In this document: positions 1-8,512 of the stretch, piece by piece
Position numbering within the stretch: position 1 is the first letter of the stretch
Layout: each line of letters begins with the position of its first letter
NCBI GenBank assembly: GCA_023415655.1
Contig: JAEZKD010000097.1
Span: forward strand, 1 to 17,929
DNA from: Bacillota bacterium
Lineage (GTDB): Bacteria; Bacillota; Clostridia; Lachnospirales; Lachnospiraceae
DNA: 17,929 nt
Direction of reading: 5' to 3'
Translations under genes and position numbers: made by a program
Notes under the pieces: generated by a model
Told to the model about the DNA's origin: nothing
Seen by the model: only the letters and a program-made list of their open reading frames with translations
Database searches by the model: none

Positions 1-964
1 CATTCGAGGTATGACCTAAAAGAACAGGCACCATCCACCGTTTATTATGTAAGAATCGTTCATAAGCAAAGTCAAGGCAAAACACATTGTCTATGACAGT
101 CCCCCAAAATTTATTATATTCCAATGCTTTCTTATTGAGATAATCTGCATCAAGGCTACGTGCTTGTTCAAGTGAGGTTACTCCAAGAAATTCAAAGAAC
201 TTAATACCGTCCTGTTCTGCTTCCGATAGAGGCTGCTTCACAGCTGGTAATGGATTCCCTGGATATAGACTGGTGATCATACCACTTTCAACGAATGCTC
301 TCTGAAAGAGCCCTTCATTCTGTGGTGACGTCAACTGAGTCAATACACTACCACCACCGGCAGACTGTCCTCCAATTGTAATGTTATCAGGATCTCCACC
401 AAAGGCTGCTATGTTACGTTTCACCCATTGGGTCCCAGCCTGTTGATCTAAATGTCCAAAATTCGTAGGAGCTTCTGGCTGTTGTGCAGTAAGCTCAGGA
501 TGACTTAAGAATCCGAATATATTCAAACGGTAGTTCACGGTTACTACTACAATACCTCTTCGGGCGATCCGTTCCCCATCAAACTCCATCTCAGCAGTAT
601 TACCAACTTGTAGTCCACCTCCAAAATACCATACAAATACAGGAAGTTTTTCATCCGTACTACATGCAGGAGTCCAAACATTTAAGTACAAACAATCCTC
701 ATGCATTGGAATATCCGGATCTACTGCCCATTCGCGTGAGTATATATCATTTTTATTAATTCCTGGTGTTGACTGTAATGATATTGGTGCAAATTCGTAT
801 GCTTTTAACACCCCGTCCCAATTTTTTGCAGGTTGTGGAGCACGCCAACGATTTTCCCCGATAGGTGGTGCAGCAAAAGGAATCCCTTTAAAACTTGTGA
901 TACGAGGATCTGCTGCTGGTAATCCTTGAATGATACCATTTTCAACTGTTACAATTCTTAACAT
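1..964 (-). CDS. Type B carboxylesterase, probable xylan-side-chain esterase (3' end cut by window edge)
   Basis: The frame is open for 321 codons from ATG at 964 to the left edge, so the C-terminus is missing. AAGGAG lies 8 nt before the ATG and overlaps the GH39 stop region; the gap to GH39 is 12 nt, so the two are co-transcribed. Visible carboxylesterase type B hallmarks are EDCLYLNVWTP (about 89-99), the block FGGDPDNITIGGQSAG (188-203) with nucleophile Ser201 in GQSAG, and an oxyanion-hole glycine run YFGGGL (113-118). The family's usual His before GGG is Phe here. The catalytic Glu and His would lie beyond the edge. There is no signal peptide (start MLRIVTVENGIIQG), so it is cytoplasmic. 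The family hydrolyses carboxylic esters. Acetyl or feruloyl groups on imported xylo-oligosaccharides as substrate is an inference from the operon. Confidence 0.9.
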   Translation of the reverse strand, partial: MLRIVTVENGIIQGLPAADPRITSFKGIPFAAPPIGENRWRAPQPAKNWDGVLKAYEFAPISLQSTPGINKNDIYSREWAVDPDIPMHEDCLYLNVWTPACSTDEKLPVFVWYFGGGLQVGNTAEMEFDGERIARRGIVVVTVNYRLNIFGFLSHPELTAQQPEAPTNFGHLDQQAGTQWVKRNIAAFGGDPDNITIGGQSAGGGSVLTQLTSPQNEGLFQRAFVESGMITSLYPGNPLPAVKQPLSEAEQDGIKFFEFLGVTSLEQARSLDADYLNKKALEYNKFWGTVIDNVFCLDFAYERFLHNKRWMVPVLLGHTSN

Positions 965-976
965 AACGCCAACTCC

Positions 977-2488
977 TTATCTGGCACCTCTGATTCGATC
1001 AGCTTGATACCCACGGTCATATTTAGGAAGGATTGGTTTAATTTCAAAATAGCAGACTGCATTGGCTGATAATGAAATCTCTATCCTTGTTGATTCATTG
1101 GTTACTCTAAATTGCTTCGTCGTAGTAAGTGGAGTAGAACATTCCTTGATTAGCTCTAATTCAGCTTTGCTAGGATTAGCTGGCGATCCCATATCAATCC
1201 AGGTCTTTAACGGGTTGCAGTTAGACTCATCTACTAACTTTTGAACGAATAGATAATCACCACTCGGTAAATCTATTGTAATTTTGAGTATTTTATTCGA
1301 GTCTTTAAAATCCTCAACTGGATTCCAAGCAATTCCATACAGATTACTGTTGTCATCTTTTGTTAAGATATAATGCTCAGATCTTGCAATTGCATTGGTT
1401 CCTATCTTCTGAAAGAACGCGAAGGTCCAATAGGTAGGCTTTGGAATCATCCCATTCGTTAGTAACCCAAAACAACCAGAGAAAGGTGTGAATGCAACTC
1501 CCGCCTCTTCAAATACATCTCCAAAGGTCCAATAGGAATACGAAGCACAATGATCTCCCATTTCACTCAATAATCTAGCAACATAAGCTGCATTGAGATT
1601 GGTATCGTGTATTGGATTTAGTGGTGTGTATGAAGTATTAAATTCTGTAATATGCATTTCCATTCCTTTATACTCAGGAAAACTATCAATGATATCACGG
1701 CTAACCTTTAATTCAGAAAGAAATACTTCAGGTGATCTTAGTTTCTGATATTGGTAATGACCATCCAATTCCGGTGCTTCGGTAGCATACGCATGCCTAG
1801 TTACGATATCGAGTGGTGTATGATTTTTTACACAGAACTCTAGAAAACACTTTAACCATCTCTCATCATCAACTCCACATATTGCAGGTCCTCCCACACG
1901 GATTCGAGGGTCACAGCTTTTTACTGCTCTACTTGTAACATCATAAAGCTTAAAATACTCCTCCATATCTGCATCTTTCCAGAAACCAGGAAGATTAGGT
2001 TCATTCCATACTTCAAATGGCCAAGTTATCACCTCTTCACGTCCGTATCGATTGATCCAGTGATTGATAGTTGCAATCACAAGATTCGCCCACTTACTAT
2101 AATCTTTTGGTGGTGTCGTGTTTCCCTTCCAATAAAATATGGTTTGACTTCCTGAAGCTAACTTTTCAGGCATAAATCCTAGTTCAACAAAAGGTTTGAT
2201 TCCCAGTGCTAGATAATCATCAAATACCATATCTACATATGTAAAATTATACTCTTCCTTAGATACACCGTTTTCTTCGTAGGTTTGATAAATCGCCATA
2301 TCATCATGAAACAAACCATGTCCTCGAATATAAGAAAATCCGATATCCTCTTGAACCTTTTGAAGTTGCTTATGGTATTCATGTCTTAGTGCCAAGTTCA
2401 TGCGTCCAGTCCCAATGCAAAAGGTAGCGTTGTTGTTAAACACTGTAGTTTCACTACAGTTAATGTTATTTTCATAGATTTCTGTCAT
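977..2488 (-). CDS. xynB: GH39 beta-xylosidase, cytoplasmic
   Basis: A 503-residue protein of the usual GH39 length, predicted to release xylose from the non-reducing end of xylo-oligosaccharides with retention. The acid/base Glu163 sits in FEVWNEPNLPGFW and the nucleophile Glu282 in MHITEFNTSYTP. These are close to the E160/E277 positions known for the Thermoanaerobacterium XynB enzyme. The N-terminal half has the family's RGHGLFHDD segment (about 55-63). There is no signal peptide, so it acts on imported substrate. AAGGAG lies 9 nt upstream of the ATG. The gene starts 33 nt after the chemoreceptor gene and ends 12 nt before the esterase start, consistent with one transcript. The family also contains alpha-L-iduronidases, but the bacterial xylan context favours xylosidase. 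Confidence 0.92.
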   Translation of the reverse strand: MTEIYENNINCSETTVFNNNATFCIGTGRMNLALRHEYHKQLQKVQEDIGFSYIRGHGLFHDDMAIYQTYEENGVSKEEYNFTYVDMVFDDYLALGIKPFVELGFMPEKLASGSQTIFYWKGNTTPPKDYSKWANLVIATINHWINRYGREEVITWPFEVWNEPNLPGFWKDADMEEYFKLYDVTSRAVKSCDPRIRVGGPAICGVDDERWLKCFLEFCVKNHTPLDIVTRHAYATEAPELDGHYQYQKLRSPEVFLSELKVSRDIIDSFPEYKGMEMHITEFNTSYTPLNPIHDTNLNAAYVARLLSEMGDHCASYSYWTFGDVFEEAGVAFTPFSGCFGLLTNGMIPKPTYWTFAFFQKIGTNAIARSEHYILTKDDNSNLYGIAWNPVEDFKDSNKILKITIDLPSGDYLFVQKLVDESNCNPLKTWIDMGSPANPSKAELELIKECSTPLTTTKQFRVTNESTRIEISLSANAVCYFEIKPILPKYDRGYQADRIRGAR

Positions 2489-2521
2489 AGTAAAAAGCTC
2501 CTTAATTACCTTAATCTAGTA

Positions 2522-4579
2522 TTATATAGTAAATCTTTGAGTCTCTTGATATAATTGTTCTGATTTTTCGGATAAATTACTGGAAGACTGATGTAACTGT
2601 TCTACGGCATGAAGTTGATTACTGGTTGATTGACTCACGTTATCCGTTGCTGCAACAACTTCCTCTAACACGGCTGAAATATTCTCAATCGCTACTAATG
2701 TTGAGCTTCTAGCTACATCAATACCATTTACATCGTTGATAATATTTTGGAAGAATATCATAAGTTTATCGATACTGTTATTGATCTGATCATAGGATAT
2801 CGTTGTATCCTTAACTGCAGTATCTTGTAGGTTCATAATATTTTCTGCTTCCTTTGCCGTCACTGTTAATTTCTTTGTACTACTTTGTATATCATCAACA
2901 ATATCGTTTATATCATTAATCTGGTTTTTAATCTGTTCCGAAAGATTTCTAATTTCACTAGCTACAACAGCAAAACCTCTTCCTACATCTCCTGCTCTGG
3001 CTGCTTCAATCGATGCATTGAGTGAGAGTAAATTAGTTTGATTCGATATTTCATTGATAATATTGATAATAGAATGAATACGCTTAGATTTTTCAGCCAA
3101 ATCCCCAATTTCTTGTACGATATTGGAAGTGATGTCGATTGTTGACTTTGTTTGCTCATTTAACTGCTTTGTAATGACAGTTCCCTGACCAATGCTGTCT
3201 TTTGTCGTTTCAACAATTTTATTCACTTCTTTCGTATTATCACTCATCATTACTATCATTTTAGACAGATGATCCATCTGTGAAAGGCATCTTTCTGCAT
3301 CATTGGCTTGCTGCATTACGCCTTGTTCAATTTCATTCATTGCAGAATTAATATCCATGGTTGTTTTCACAAAGTCTTCTGTCGTTTTTGCAACATCCGT
3401 AGACTCATTCGTTGCTTCTTCACTTAAGTTCTTTACCTGTCCAATTAATAACTTCATATTCTCAAAAGTATGATTGATTTGATCAATGAGAATACGAAAT
3501 TCATCGGAGCGATTTGTCTTAAATTCCACTGACAGATCTCCTTTGGATGCCTTATCTAATTTTGCTATAATATGCTTAATTGTCTTGTCTATTCCATAAG
3601 AGATTCCAAAGCCTGTTAGGACAGCAGCAATACAAGCAATAATCACGATAATAACGGTTATTTGACGAATACTATCTGCTTGACTTGATATCGTACTTTC
3701 AGGAATTAAGGCAGCAATCATTGCACCAGAATTCCCTATTTTGGAAAACATAAATAGTTGATCTTCCCCATGATAATTTACATAAAAACCTCCATTTAGT
3801 TCATCGGATGCCACTGTTTTCTGATAAAATTCTTGATTAGCGAATACATTACTATCCATTGTATCATCACTAAAGATTTCTCTACCATCCGATGTAATAA
3901 GTGCCAATACACCTGATTCATCAAACTCAACACTCTTTAAAATGTTACGCACACGATTCAAATCCATATCAATTACAAGAAGTGTATCGGAGGTACTAAA
4001 ATTTCTTATAAAACGAAGGGAGTAGGTATCCGAACCGATCCCCATTTTTTCATCTAGATAATCATTCTTACCAACCCAATGTGATTTGGAACGGTTCCCT
4101 TTGATTTCTTTTCCTAGTTCAGTCTCATAGAACTCCGCATTTATATTTGCAATAGCTAATTCTTTCGAAGAAACGATTCTCGCTTTGTCTGTTAAAATAG
4201 TAATTTGAGAGATGAAGTCCTCTGTTTTCTCTTTTCTGATTAGCTCCGTTTTCATGCTATTGTAGATCGAAGCTTCCTTCACTTTATCATCGTTGTAATA
4301 TCCAATTACATATTTTTGCTTAGTATCTTCACCAACATATTGTGTTGCAACTGATTCTATTACCTTTAAGCCTAAATCTAAATAATTACCCGTCATATTA
4401 ATTGTCTGTGTCGTTGAGTTTTCATAACTACTACGAATACCAGCGGCTGCTTTATTGAATGAAACAATTCCTAGAATAATAATAAATATGATTGGAATAA
4501 GAAATGATAAAATAAGTTTTAAACGTATCGTGATATGTTTTTTTAAAAACGAGAAAACCCTCTTAATATGCTTATTCAT
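2522..4579 (-). CDS. Methyl-accepting chemotaxis protein with Cache-like sensor domain
   Basis: Transmembrane chemoreceptor, 685 residues from the ATG at 4579. The frame can be extended 7 codons to a TTG at 4600, but a GAGAGGG ribosome site lies within that extension, about 10 nt before the ATG, so the shorter form is preferred. Order: short cytoplasmic N-terminus, membrane segment about 21-41, extracytoplasmic domain of about 265 residues (size fits a double Cache domain), second membrane segment about 307-326, HAMP about 329-382, long coiled-coil signalling domain. The hairpin tip is at about 511-549 and carries the conserved NQTNLLSLNASIEAARAG and GFAVVASEIRNLS stretches. No CheR-binding C-terminal pentapeptide is seen (it ends ETQRFTI). 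It lies between sugar permease and GH39 genes on the same strand, which suggests chemotaxis to the same oligosaccharides; the ligand is inferred. Confidence 0.93.
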   Translation of the reverse strand: MNKHIKRVFSFLKKHITIRLKLILSFLIPIIFIIILGIVSFNKAAAGIRSSYENSTTQTINMTGNYLDLGLKVIESVATQYVGEDTKQKYVIGYYNDDKVKEASIYNSMKTELIRKEKTEDFISQITILTDKARIVSSKELAIANINAEFYETELGKEIKGNRSKSHWVGKNDYLDEKMGIGSDTYSLRFIRNFSTSDTLLVIDMDLNRVRNILKSVEFDESGVLALITSDGREIFSDDTMDSNVFANQEFYQKTVASDELNGGFYVNYHGEDQLFMFSKIGNSGAMIAALIPESTISSQADSIRQITVIIVIIACIAAVLTGFGISYGIDKTIKHIIAKLDKASKGDLSVEFKTNRSDEFRILIDQINHTFENMKLLIGQVKNLSEEATNESTDVAKTTEDFVKTTMDINSAMNEIEQGVMQQANDAERCLSQMDHLSKMIVMMSDNTKEVNKIVETTKDSIGQGTVITKQLNEQTKSTIDITSNIVQEIGDLAEKSKRIHSIINIINEISNQTNLLSLNASIEAARAGDVGRGFAVVASEIRNLSEQIKNQINDINDIVDDIQSSTKKLTVTAKEAENIMNLQDTAVKDTTISYDQINNSIDKLMIFFQNIINDVNGIDVARSSTLVAIENISAVLEEVVAATDNVSQSTSNQLHAVEQLHQSSSNLSEKSEQLYQETQRFTI

Positions 4580-4648
4580 ACGGAAAATCCCTCTCTTCAA
4601 TTAGTTTACCTAAAGCTTGCTTTGTCTGAAAGTCAACTAGTAAGTTAA

Positions 4649-4693
4649 GGGCTACCACAGGAAATATGGTAATCTTACTTCCTATCGTAGCCC
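4649..4693 (-). promoter_or_regulatory. Intergenic hairpin between permease and chemoreceptor genes
   Basis: Within the 138-nt gap between the second permease and the chemoreceptor gene, GGGCTAC (4649-4655) pairs with GTAGCCC (4687-4693). Inside, after a 3x3 mismatch, AGGAA pairs with TTCCT. The bases after the stem on the minus strand are TTAACTTACT, not a proper U-run. It therefore looks more like a partial terminator or RNA-processing/stability element than a full stop. No clear promoter was found in the gap. Confidence 0.5.
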
Positions 4694-4717
4694 GATTAGT
4701 AATTACTTATTGTCAGG

Positions 4718-5644
4718 TTATTCCTTCACACCACCTATAGTTACGCCGGCAACAAAATATCTCTGTAAAAATGGATATAAAGCTACGATTGGTAAACACG
4801 TTAGGATTGTTGCAGCGGAACGTACAGACTTTGTTGTTACTTGTGTAGCAGCAGCTCCTGCTGCGGCATTTGCATTTGCATCACCACTCAACTGGCTTAC
4901 AGAAGATAATAATTTCATCAACTCATACTGAAGAGTTGTTAAATTATCCGCCATACGATTATAAAGCATAGTGTCAAACCAAGAATTCCAATGTCCTACA
5001 GCAATGAACAATGCAATTGTTGCAAATACCGGTTTACAAAGTGGAACTATAATTCTTACAAAGACTGTTGTATATCCAGCACCATCAATCTTTGCTGATT
5101 CCTCCAAACTATCAGGTAAACCATTCATATATGTACGTATAACTAGCATATTAAATGCAGCTACTAGACCTGGTATGATATAAACCAAGAAACTATTGGT
5201 AAATCCGAGTGATTTATTAAGTAAGAAAACTGGGATCAAACCACCGTTTACATACATGGTCATTACATATAAAAATGAAATTGGTTTCGCAAAAACAAAG
5301 TTCTTGCGACTTAATACGAAAGCGATTAATGCAGTACACGAAAGCTGTAGTACTGTTCCAATTAAGGTTCTCATTACTGAGATATACAGACCAGTCATAA
5401 TAGATTCTTTTTTTAGTACTGTAATATAGTTAAATAATGTCCACTTACGTGGCCATAAATATATTCCACCTCGTAAAGAATCCATTGCATCATTAAAAGA
5501 GATTGCTAGTGTATTAATAATTGGATAAATCGTTATGATAACAAAGAATGTAAGTGTTATCCCGATAAATGAAGTGAAAATTATATTCTTAATTTTAATC
5601 TTTTTACGTCGTTTTGGGCTGACTTTCTTTATGGTTTCCATCAT
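4718..5644 (-). CDS. ABC sugar transporter permease, YtcP/CUT1 type (second permease)
   Basis: Inner-membrane permease of 308 residues with about six hydrophobic segments, the first at about 22-45. The EAA loop that contacts the ATPase is at about 181-205 (EESAKIDGAG...P). It forms the transport channel together with the permease encoded upstream. AGGAGG sits 5 nt before the first of two adjacent ATG codons; the second ATG (5641, 8 nt spacing) is equally possible. The gene follows the first permease after 11 nt. A low-complexity NANAAAGAAAT stretch lies before the last membrane segment. No ATPase gene is nearby, as is usual for this class, which relies on a shared MsmX-like ATPase. The substrate, taken from the surrounding xylosidases, is probably xylo-oligosaccharide. 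Confidence 0.92.
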   Translation of the reverse strand: MMETIKKVSPKRRKKIKIKNIIFTSFIGITLTFFVIITIYPIINTLAISFNDAMDSLRGGIYLWPRKWTLFNYITVLKKESIMTGLYISVMRTLIGTVLQLSCTALIAFVLSRKNFVFAKPISFLYVMTMYVNGGLIPVFLLNKSLGFTNSFLVYIIPGLVAAFNMLVIRTYMNGLPDSLEESAKIDGAGYTTVFVRIIVPLCKPVFATIALFIAVGHWNSWFDTMLYNRMADNLTTLQYELMKLLSSVSQLSGDANANAAAGAAATQVTTKSVRSAATILTCLPIVALYPFLQRYFVAGVTIGGVKE

Positions 5645-5655
5645 TTTATCCTCCT

Positions 5656-6630
5656 CTAGAATAGTCTTTCTTCCCCAGCAGATTTCGCCGCGGAATTAGC
5701 TAAGAAAATCAAAACAATGCTTACCACACTCTTGAAGATACCTGCAGCCGTACCAAGTGAGAAGTCCGCCTGACTAATACCATATTTTAATACATAAATA
5801 TCAATTGTTTGGGATACTTCTTGAACCAAACCATTGGTTAGTAAATATTGTATTTCAAAGCCTACATTCAAAACATTACCAACATTAATTAATAGTAAAA
5901 TAAATATTGTTGGCTTGATGCTAGGTAGTGTTATATTCCACATCTTTCGAAGTCTTCCTGCGCCATCGATTGACGCTGCTTCGTATAAATCAGGATTAAT
6001 TGATGTAATTGCTGCAAGGTAGATAATACTATTCCACCCTGTTTCTTTCCAAACATTCGCAAAACCAACAATCCACCAAAAGAGAGGTTTGATTGTAAAG
6101 TAATTGATTGGTTTATCAATGATCTTTAATGCAACAAGAATATCATTAATAATTCCATTCTCGGGAGACAATACATCCTTTAAGATACCACATACGATAA
6201 TCATAGAAAGGAAATGTGGTAAATAGGACACTGTCTGGACAAATTTCTTCGGCCTTTTATGTACTACTTCATTTAATATAAGTGCAAAACCTATTGCAAA
6301 CACAGTACTTAACACCAGGTTAATAACACCCATTGCAAGTGTATTTCGAATAACCCTAATAAAATCAGGATTGTCAACAAATAGGAACTTAAACTTATCT
6401 AACCCAATAAACTCTGATTTAAAGAGTCCTTTCACCGGTTTGTACTTTTGAAAAGCCATGACCCAGCCAATCAAAGGTGCGTAGCAAAATACAAGCACAT
6501 ATGCCACAAAAGGAATCGATAATAGGACAAGTTCCTTCTGTTTCTTAATCTCTTTCCATGTAATTTTTCTCCTAACCTCTTTTTTTCGCTTTGCTTTTTT
6601 AAGTTGTACTGTAGTCATTGACATTACCAT
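5656..6630 (-). CDS. ABC sugar transporter permease, LplB/CUT1 type (first permease)
   Basis: Inner-membrane permease, 324 residues from the ATG at 6630. The frame is open upstream to an ATG at 6675, but that start lies inside an RNA hairpin (6649-6683) with no ribosome site. The ATG at 6630 (or nearby ATGs at 6624 and 6618) follows AAGAGAAAG. After a lysine/arginine-rich N-terminus there is a membrane segment near 33-55 and about five more. The EAA loop is at about 216-240 (YEAASIDGAGRLRKMWNITLP pattern). It pairs with the permease encoded 11 nt downstream. The gene lies 85 nt after the binding lipoprotein. The family covers oligosaccharide importers; xylo-oligosaccharide is inferred from context. 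Confidence 0.92.
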   Translation of the reverse strand: MVMSMTTVQLKKAKRKKEVRRKITWKEIKKQKELVLLSIPFVAYVLVFCYAPLIGWVMAFQKYKPVKGLFKSEFIGLDKFKFLFVDNPDFIRVIRNTLAMGVINLVLSTVFAIGFALILNEVVHKRPKKFVQTVSYLPHFLSMIIVCGILKDVLSPENGIINDILVALKIIDKPINYFTIKPLFWWIVGFANVWKETGWNSIIYLAAITSINPDLYEAASIDGAGRLRKMWNITLPSIKPTIFILLLINVGNVLNVGFEIQYLLTNGLVQEVSQTIDIYVLKYGISQADFSLGTAAGIFKSVVSIVLIFLANSAAKSAGEERLF

Positions 6631-6648
6631 ACTTTCTCTTATAATAAT

Positions 6649-6683
6649 GCAGGTAGCCGGAAGTCTTCCATCCAACTACCTGC
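6649..6683 (-). promoter_or_regulatory. Hairpin between binding-protein and permease genes
   Basis: GCAGGTAG (6649-6656) is perfectly complementary to CTACCTGC (6676-6683), with an inner small dyad GGAA-GAC-TTCC. It lies in the 85-nt gap between the lipoprotein gene and the first permease and lacks a U-run on the downstream side. In many sugar importers (malE-malF is the classical case) such a hairpin protects the upstream message and keeps binding protein in excess over permeases. That role is inferred here. Confidence 0.55.
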
Positions 6684-6715
6684 AAGAAGTTTATAATTAA
6701 ATTACTAAAGTCTCA

Positions 6716-8452
6716 TTATTGAGCAGCTGGTCTAGTTCCTGTAACTAACTCAATTCTATCATAAACTGCTTCCTGTACTTCTTTAAAGAAGTCTTCTGGT
6801 TTTGCTTTGTAATATGCTTCAACATATTCTTCCCATGCAGCATCAAAGTCATTAGCGATTACTACCTGTGGAAGATGTTGTTTCTTAGTTTCTTCCATTC
6901 TCTCCCAAGCAAGACCACCAGGAGTTTCTGTTGTAATCTGATTTACGAAGGACCACATTGGATACCAAGGTCTCTCTTCACCATCGAACTCATTATAATC
7001 TAATAAATCGATAAAAGTTTCTGCTCCATATGCTGCTAAACATTCCTGAACTTCAGGTGTTAAGCCATCATAGAACTCTCCTGGCTGTGTATCTGGAGTC
7101 ATAGCATTGATTCCATCTGGATGCATACCAGTATATTGTGGGAAGTAGCTATAAGAACAAAGATGAGAAGCTTTATAATCGGAATTAACAGCGTTATCTC
7201 TCATTTCTTGAGTTCTTGAGAAGACACCATTAGCATCAACGATATAGTCTACATCCTTTACGCCCCAATGACGTAATGTCATAACTTCTGGATCTAAGAT
7301 ATCATTAACGAACTGTAATGCACCTTCAACATCTTTACAACTTGTTGTAATTGATAAACCACCAGTAAGAACTGCAGCTTCAGTTGCTACATAATACTGT
7401 TCTTTCATACCTGGCTCGATTGTAATTCCAAGAGGAACATATGTACAGCCTTCTAACTTCTGAGATTTGATGGATTGCTCAGCTGTTTGGAAATCCCAAT
7501 ACTGCTCAACCATACAAAGAACACGACCGGAAGAAATCTTCTCTAAGAACTGATCATGGTTCATTGTCATGAACTCTGGATCAATGATACCCTTCTTGTA
7601 TTCTTCATTTAACTTCTTAAAGTATCTCTTAGCTGTAGGCGTCATATTGTAATCAGAAACCTGATATGTAACTGGATCAACGATACAACGTCCATCATTT
7701 GGATATCCATCTAAGAACTGAGGTAAGTTCTCAAGACAGAAGTAGTACCAGTCATATGTTAAAATCTCATATGGAATAACTGGAGTACCATCTGGCATAG
7801 TAGGATTTGCAGCTGTATAATCATTTAATAATTGGAAGAGCTGATCAAGAGATTCAACTACAGGATATCCAGCCCATTTTAAAACTCTAGTCTGTAACCA
7901 AACTGCTTCACCCCATTGATTTGTATCCATCTTCTTTACATTGATGTTATCAAACTGTGGAATGGAATAGATATGACCATCATCTTCTCTTAATGAGTTC
8001 CACTGAGATTCACTCCAAAGAGCTTTAATATTAGGATATTTGTCTAAATACTCATCAATTGCAACAAGAGCTCCTGCATCCTGTAATTCAGGTGTCCAGT
8101 TCATAAAATCTGGATATTCACCACTTGCAATGAACATACCTACAGCTTCTTCTGCTGTCTGACCAGTTAACCATGTTTCCTTAACCTTAGCGCCAATCTT
8201 TTCAGCAATAATCTGTTTAATCTCGTTGTCATCATTAAGTTCAGCACCTTCTCTGTCAAAAAATGCTGTAAACTCTTTGATTTCTTTTGGAGCTGTTGTT
8301 GCTTCCCCGGTTTTTCCTTCATCTGTAGGTGTGGTAGCTGCTGTTGTAGGTGTTGCTTTACTATCAGTTTCTTCAGCTTTCTTTCCGCAGCCTACGAATA
8401 AAGAAGACATCACAGCAACACTCATCAGAATTGCGACAATTTTCTTTTTCAT
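6716..8452 (-). CDS. Extracellular solute-binding lipoprotein (LplA-like, sugar ABC transporter)
   Basis: Binding protein of 578 residues, typical for the large Lpl-type binding proteins. It has a lipoprotein signal peptide: MKKK, hydrophobic core, and lipobox LFVGC with the lipid-modified Cys22. A Thr/Ala/Glu-rich linker (about 24-57) follows, then the mature domain beginning near EFTAFFDREG. It should be anchored on the outer face of the membrane, capture oligosaccharides and deliver them to the two permeases encoded downstream. GGGAGG lies 6 nt before the ATG. The gap to the response regulator upstream is 147 nt. The C-terminal half is rich in Trp and acidic residues, as common in sugar-binding proteins. 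The exact ligand cannot be read from sequence; xylo-oligosaccharide is inferred from neighbours. Confidence 0.93.
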   Translation of the reverse strand: MKKKIVAILMSVAVMSSLFVGCGKKAEETDSKATPTTAATTPTDEGKTGEATTAPKEIKEFTAFFDREGAELNDDNEIKQIIAEKIGAKVKETWLTGQTAEEAVGMFIASGEYPDFMNWTPELQDAGALVAIDEYLDKYPNIKALWSESQWNSLREDDGHIYSIPQFDNINVKKMDTNQWGEAVWLQTRVLKWAGYPVVESLDQLFQLLNDYTAANPTMPDGTPVIPYEILTYDWYYFCLENLPQFLDGYPNDGRCIVDPVTYQVSDYNMTPTAKRYFKKLNEEYKKGIIDPEFMTMNHDQFLEKISSGRVLCMVEQYWDFQTAEQSIKSQKLEGCTYVPLGITIEPGMKEQYYVATEAAVLTGGLSITTSCKDVEGALQFVNDILDPEVMTLRHWGVKDVDYIVDANGVFSRTQEMRDNAVNSDYKASHLCSYSYFPQYTGMHPDGINAMTPDTQPGEFYDGLTPEVQECLAAYGAETFIDLLDYNEFDGEERPWYPMWSFVNQITTETPGGLAWERMEETKKQHLPQVVIANDFDAAWEEYVEAYYKAKPEDFFKEVQEAVYDRIELVTGTRPAAQ

Positions 8453-8474
8453 ATTATTCCTCCCAAAAATTTTT

Positions 8475-8488
8475 TCACTTTTAAGTGA
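8475..8488. repeat. Short dyad upstream of the lipoprotein gene
   Basis: TCACTT and AAGTGA surround a TT centre (6-bp arms) just upstream of the lipoprotein ribosome site, in the 147-nt gap 8453-8599. It could be a small operator or a weak mRNA hairpin. No good promoter was found in this gap. Confidence 0.3.
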
Positions 8489-8498
8489 TACCTTATTT

Positions 8499-8512
8499 TA
8501 GCAAATATGCAC
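8499..8512 (+). promoter_or_regulatory. Partial, inverted copy of the AraC-type operator half
   Basis: TAGCAAATATGCAC resembles the distal half of the operators before GH8 and GH43 (TAGCAATATTTGCAC) with a one-base length difference, but it is on the opposite strand relative to the gene it precedes. The second repeat expected 21 bp away is absent. On the minus strand it overlaps a weak -10-like TAAAAT. It may be chance in AT-rich DNA. Confidence 0.25.

Noticed and set aside
4820..4900. Ala-rich stretch near the permease C-terminus as a frameshift or insertion
   Set aside because: The frame is intact and the final membrane segment and C-terminus follow normally; a low-complexity loop explains it.
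8226..8501. Plus-strand open frame opposite the lipoprotein N-terminus
   Set aside because: It is antisense to a signal peptide and Thr/Ala-rich linker, lacks a ribosome site, and its hydrophobic look comes from the complementary strand.
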